Assembly (NCBI RefSeq): GCF_905220565.1
Contig: NC_059405.1
Coordinates: forward strand, 1,674,001-1,738,000
Length of the DNA: 64,000 nt
Direction: 5' to 3'
Origin: Melitaea cinxia
Taxonomy: Eukaryota > Arthropoda > Insecta > Lepidoptera > Nymphalidae
Under the pieces are notes generated by a model that saw only the letters and a program-made list of their open reading frames with translations, had not been told where the DNA came from and did not search any database. Below are positions 60,816 through 64,000 of this stretch, in pieces. Each line of letters starts with the position of its first letter. The first letter of the stretch is position 1. Both the position numbers and the translations under genes were made by a program.

Positions 60816-61997
60816 ATGAACTCTGCTTTAAAACCAGTGCTGCCCCAACCGGGTGTACCTCAGCCCGGCGGGCAGGCGAGTCCCGCCAAAGGCAACGTAG
60901 CGAGCGCGAACCACGCGGTAGGGTTACCGCAGGGCGCTCAGAACTCTCTCCACCACGGGACCAACAACCTGGTGGGTCAAAACCTGGTGCACCACGCTCC
61001 CGCGCCCCCGCTGCCGGCCCACGCCGTGCCGTCCATGGCTCCCGTGACTGCCAACATGGCCCAAATGGCACAAAACATGAGCCACCACGGAAACCTTTCC
61101 CATGTCACACAAAACTCTATTACGCCGACGAATATAGCCGCAAGCCCTAGCAAGAGCGCAAGCACCAGTGCTCCTCTTAGTTTAGTGCAGGACAAAGCAA
61201 ACGCTTCGCAACCCCTAGCTTTAACTAGAACACCTGAGAAAAAAGAGCCAGACTCTACTGGCCAGGCCAACGGGACGATAGAGTCTCCGAAATCAGAATC
61301 CAATGCCCCCGCTACACTGAAACCTCAAAATCAAGAACCTAAACAAGAGAAACAAGATATTGCCAAAACGTCACCGAGTACACCTAAACCACCCGAAAAA
61401 CCAATTAGTGCTCCGAGTACCCCCCAAAAAACTGAAACGTCGAATCCTGTCCAGGCTGATAGTCCAGCACAGCCTAAAGTAGCTACAGCTAATGAGCCCC
61501 GAGAAAAATCGCCTTCAAAACCTACAGAGCTTAAGCCCGCACCTCCCGCTGATGTAGCACCCACACAGAGTGATAATAAACCTGTTCCCGAATCGGCAAA
61601 CGAGAATCAAGATAAATTACTAATTCCTCAGAAAGAAGCGGCGGAAAGTGTAAAACCAGAGTTATTCAAGGAAGAGAAGAAAGATGAAGTTTCCGAAAAA
61701 CCGGGACAAAGTTCAGAAAGTGCAGTTGAGAAAGTGGAGGAAAAACTCGAGCCTACAAATAAAACCGAAAAGCCTATAAAGGACGAAAAACTCGAGGAAA
61801 GGAAGCCAGAAGTTAAGACAACAGCTAAATTGGAAGTGAAGGTCACTCCTAAGTCGACATTAAAGTTGGCTACGGTGACACCCCCGATGAGGAAAAGGAG
61901 ACAGGTCTCTGAGAAATTCGACGGAGCTACTCCAGCTAAGAAGCCAGCCGAGGGTGACCTCACACCGGACACAAGAACAAAACGAAATAGAACGAAG
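60816..61997 (+). CDS. First coding exon of an unrecognised disordered nuclear protein (partial)
   Basis: I do not recognise the family. From ATG 60816 the frame is open for 394 codons to an AAG|GTGGGT donor at 61997/61998. Beyond that the frame adds VGDISE and a stop, which I take as intron read-through. So the protein continues outside the window in phase 0. Residues 1-110 are Pro/Ala/His/Met-rich (PALPAH-type runs, MAQMAQNMSHHGN). Residues 110-350 are Ser/Pro/Lys/Glu-rich with repeated KPE, EKK and SPSK motifs and no globular segment. Residues 358-394 carry two basic clusters (RKRRQ and TKRNRTK) and AKKP, suggesting nuclear import and a chromatin or transcription role. The beginning is markedly GC-richer than its surroundings. 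The gene may be a chromatin-associated scaffold; that is inference from composition only. Confidence 0.75.
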
Positions 61998-62018
61998 GTG
62001 GGTGATATATCTGAGTAA

Positions 62019-62984
62019 ATTATTAACTAATTTTTTGAAAAAAAAAATGTAAGTACTTTTTTTGATGAAAAGTTTGTGTATGTATTTTAAAGTAATCTTA
62101 AAAGAGGTTTAGTATGTTGCTAGCTGGCAACAAATGCGTCACAAAACACAAACAATGTGTTATTGTTTATAACTATAAAAATATATTTGATATCAAGTTA
62201 CAACAAAACTATGTCATTTACTATAACATCTAGACTTGAGTTATTAAATGGTAATGTTAAACTATGAATCAAAGAAATCATAATTATATACTAATTTATT
62301 ACTTATATTTAACTTTAACTTGTTTAATTAGGTCTGTCTATTATCTAAAAGACTAAAAACAAGGTTCAAGTTAAAATGATTTTTAGAAATTTGAGAAGTA
62401 CACATACATAAATAGATAATTGTAAACAAAAACTTTACATATTGATAACATTTAAATTATTTTCTTAATTACTTCTCTATATGTAAGTAAAAATGGTTTC
62501 CTTTTAATATTAATAAATACTACTTTTTTAAGATAAGGCACTTCAATAAGCAGAATAATTATGATGATTCAGTAATCATGAATATGCTTCAAATAATGCC
62601 TTAGGACAAGTCTTTAACATTTTTATGATGCTTATATGTTACATTACTTGCTTAGGTTTTAGATTGAAAAACTTTTTATAAGTTTAGGTTATTATGCCGA
62701 TTTTTATGAAGTGTTAAATTTTGAAAAAGTTTCGTAACGGTTATATTACATTAATCGTAACTTCGGTGTGCCATATATAGCATGAGATTAATAGAAAAAT
62801 TTATTAGAAAAAAGAAACTCGTTTTGGCGGGAAACGCTTTGATCGTTTTACGCGTCCATTACAAGTCTAGCAATATCTCTTTCGATATGTTTTACGACCT
62901 ACCTTGGTAAAACAATTTCATAACGCAGAAAAGTCTTTTAAAACTGTTCGTGTCTTAAACGTTTGTTCAAACAAAATCGTTTGT
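62019..62984 (+). other. Intron of the 60.8 kb gene, nothing recognised
   Basis: This is AT-rich DNA with no coding exon and no recognised repeat. It lies after the donor at 61998 and is therefore presumed intronic. Confidence 0.4.
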
Positions 62985-63130
62985 TGTGTTCCTGTGGTGA
63001 GTAAGGTGACCAGACCTCTTGGGGGGATTAGGGGTAGGGTCGGCAACGCGTCTGCGATACTTCTGGTGTTGCAGGCGTCTTATAAGCTACGGTAATTGCT
63101 TGCCATCAGGTGAGCCTTGTTGAGGTTATG
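62985..63130 (-). repeat. GTCGGCAAACAAGCG repeat, inverted copy
   Basis: TGGTGAGTAAGGTGACCAGA, AGGGTCGGCAACGCGTCTGC and GCCATCAGGTGAGCCTTG. Confidence 0.6.
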
Positions 63131-63140
63131 CTTGTTCGTC

Positions 63141-63306
63141 GTAAATGGGGTCACATGGTAAGCACCACCTTTCTATTCTTTCTATTTTTTTTAATAGAAA
63201 GCTATTAAAAAAAAAATAGAAATCGGTCTATCCATTAAGAAGTACTGAGGTAACACACAAAAATACAATTGAAATGAGAACCTTCTCCGTTTGTGAAGTT
63301 GGTTAA
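63141..63306 (-). mobile_element. HINE-like element, degraded copy
   Basis: GGGGTCACATGGTAAGCACC, AATGAGAACCTTCTCCG and GTGAAGTTGGTTAATAAA are recognisable. Confidence 0.45.
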
Positions 63307-63309
63307 TAA

Positions 63310-64000
63310 AGAGACCCTTAAATCGTTTTTGCGAAGCTTGAAAAACAGCGTTTAATGTCTTTGCTAATACAAACAATGATATCTCCGTGAAAGTTGCATT
63401 TGAAACAATATGTACGAAAAAAAAAAAAAAAAAATTTATAGAAAACAATATACAAAACAAAGTGGTTTTTTAAAACAATTTCTCAAACACTATTCAAAAG
63501 TAAACAATACTAAAAGCAGGTACATATTATTTTTTACAATACATTCAATGCACGTTTTGTCCCAAAAACTGCATTAGGCGAACTACACTCTGACGATTGC
63601 TATTAGTATATTTTGTCGAACAAAGCCGACCCGAAGAAATTATTACATTTCGTGGAATTGGTCTTCGGGTCAGTTCGGAACAATTCGGCTCTCGTTGGGG
63701 TCTTAGTTTATCTAGGCTGTTTTTATAGTTTAGACCGTTATAAGTAATAATTTAAACAGTAATAACAATGACATGAAAAACGACTAGTCGTATGCGTCGC
63801 ACACTAAGCACTACCTCAAGGTAATGTTGATCGGCATTTTAATTTTACCACTCGGTTCGACTTAGCGGCGGTATTTTGTAAATGAGGTTAGGTCTTCTTA
63901 CTATTTTATATAGAGCATGCCTCGAACGTAGGACCAAATAGGCTTTATTAGCAGAAAGTAAAGCATTTCCTTAGAACCTTTTTTAACTTCAATTAACAAA
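63310..64000. other. Window end, no gene seen
   Basis: This is AT-rich sequence, probably still intron of the 60.8 kb gene. The only structure noted is an inverted pair GACCCGAAGA (63628-63637) / TCTTCGGGTC (63662-63671). Confidence 0.35.

Noticed and set aside
60769..61972. Several long minus-strand frames opposite the 60.8 kb exon
   Set aside because: They are shadows of the GC-rich coding exon on the plus strand. Codon composition and the splice context favour the plus strand.

Overview
The window looks like nuclear DNA of a lepidopteran insect (butterfly or moth). It is AT-rich, its genes are split by spliceosomal introns, and most of its length is short interspersed repeats of the kinds common in Lepidoptera: tRNA-derived SINEs, LINE-tail fragments with ATG-repeat ends, Helitron-like non-autonomous elements and small inverted-repeat elements. 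The species cannot be named from the sequence alone.

Four protein-coding genes are supported. (1) A two-pore-domain potassium channel of the TWIK/KCNK1 type lies on the plus strand over about 45 kb (5,313-48,953). It has four shared 3' coding exons and two alternative 5' ends. One 5' end is a two-exon start at 5.3 and 7.8 kb. The other is a single first exon at 15.0 kb with its own predicted Inr/DPE core promoter. Each start supplies a complete but different first transmembrane helix and first cap helix. (2) A single-exon JmjC oxygenase of the RIOX1/NO66 family lies at 53,670-55,445 (+). (3) A PBDC1 homologue lies on the minus strand at 57,557 to about 58,208 with short introns, convergent with RIOX1. 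(4) The first coding exon of an unrecognised, largely disordered, probably nuclear protein lies at 60,816-61,997 (+) and continues beyond the window.

Layout: 0-5.3 kb is repeat-bearing DNA upstream of the channel. From 5.3 to 49 kb is the channel gene, whose introns (one of about 37 kb) hold most of the mobile DNA. This includes a 2.27 kb ORF1-only LINE-like insertion with a 16 bp target duplication (42.3-44.6 kb), a foldback element with 181 bp arms next to a five-unit minisatellite (17.5-18.9 kb), and many copies of a Helentron/HINE-like element. From 49 to 53.6 kb are the channel 3' region and a 1.45 kb terminal-inverted-repeat transposon just upstream of RIOX1. From 53.6 to 62 kb is the gene-dense part. 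From 62 to 64 kb is mostly intronic AT-rich DNA.

The genes do not form a pathway; they are ordinary neighbours. The most interesting biology is in two places. The alternative starts of the potassium channel appear to switch the cap cysteine on or off. The ORF1-only retroelement resembles in layout the mammalian 'half-LINE' HAL1. Repeat family names are assigned by structure, not by database search.
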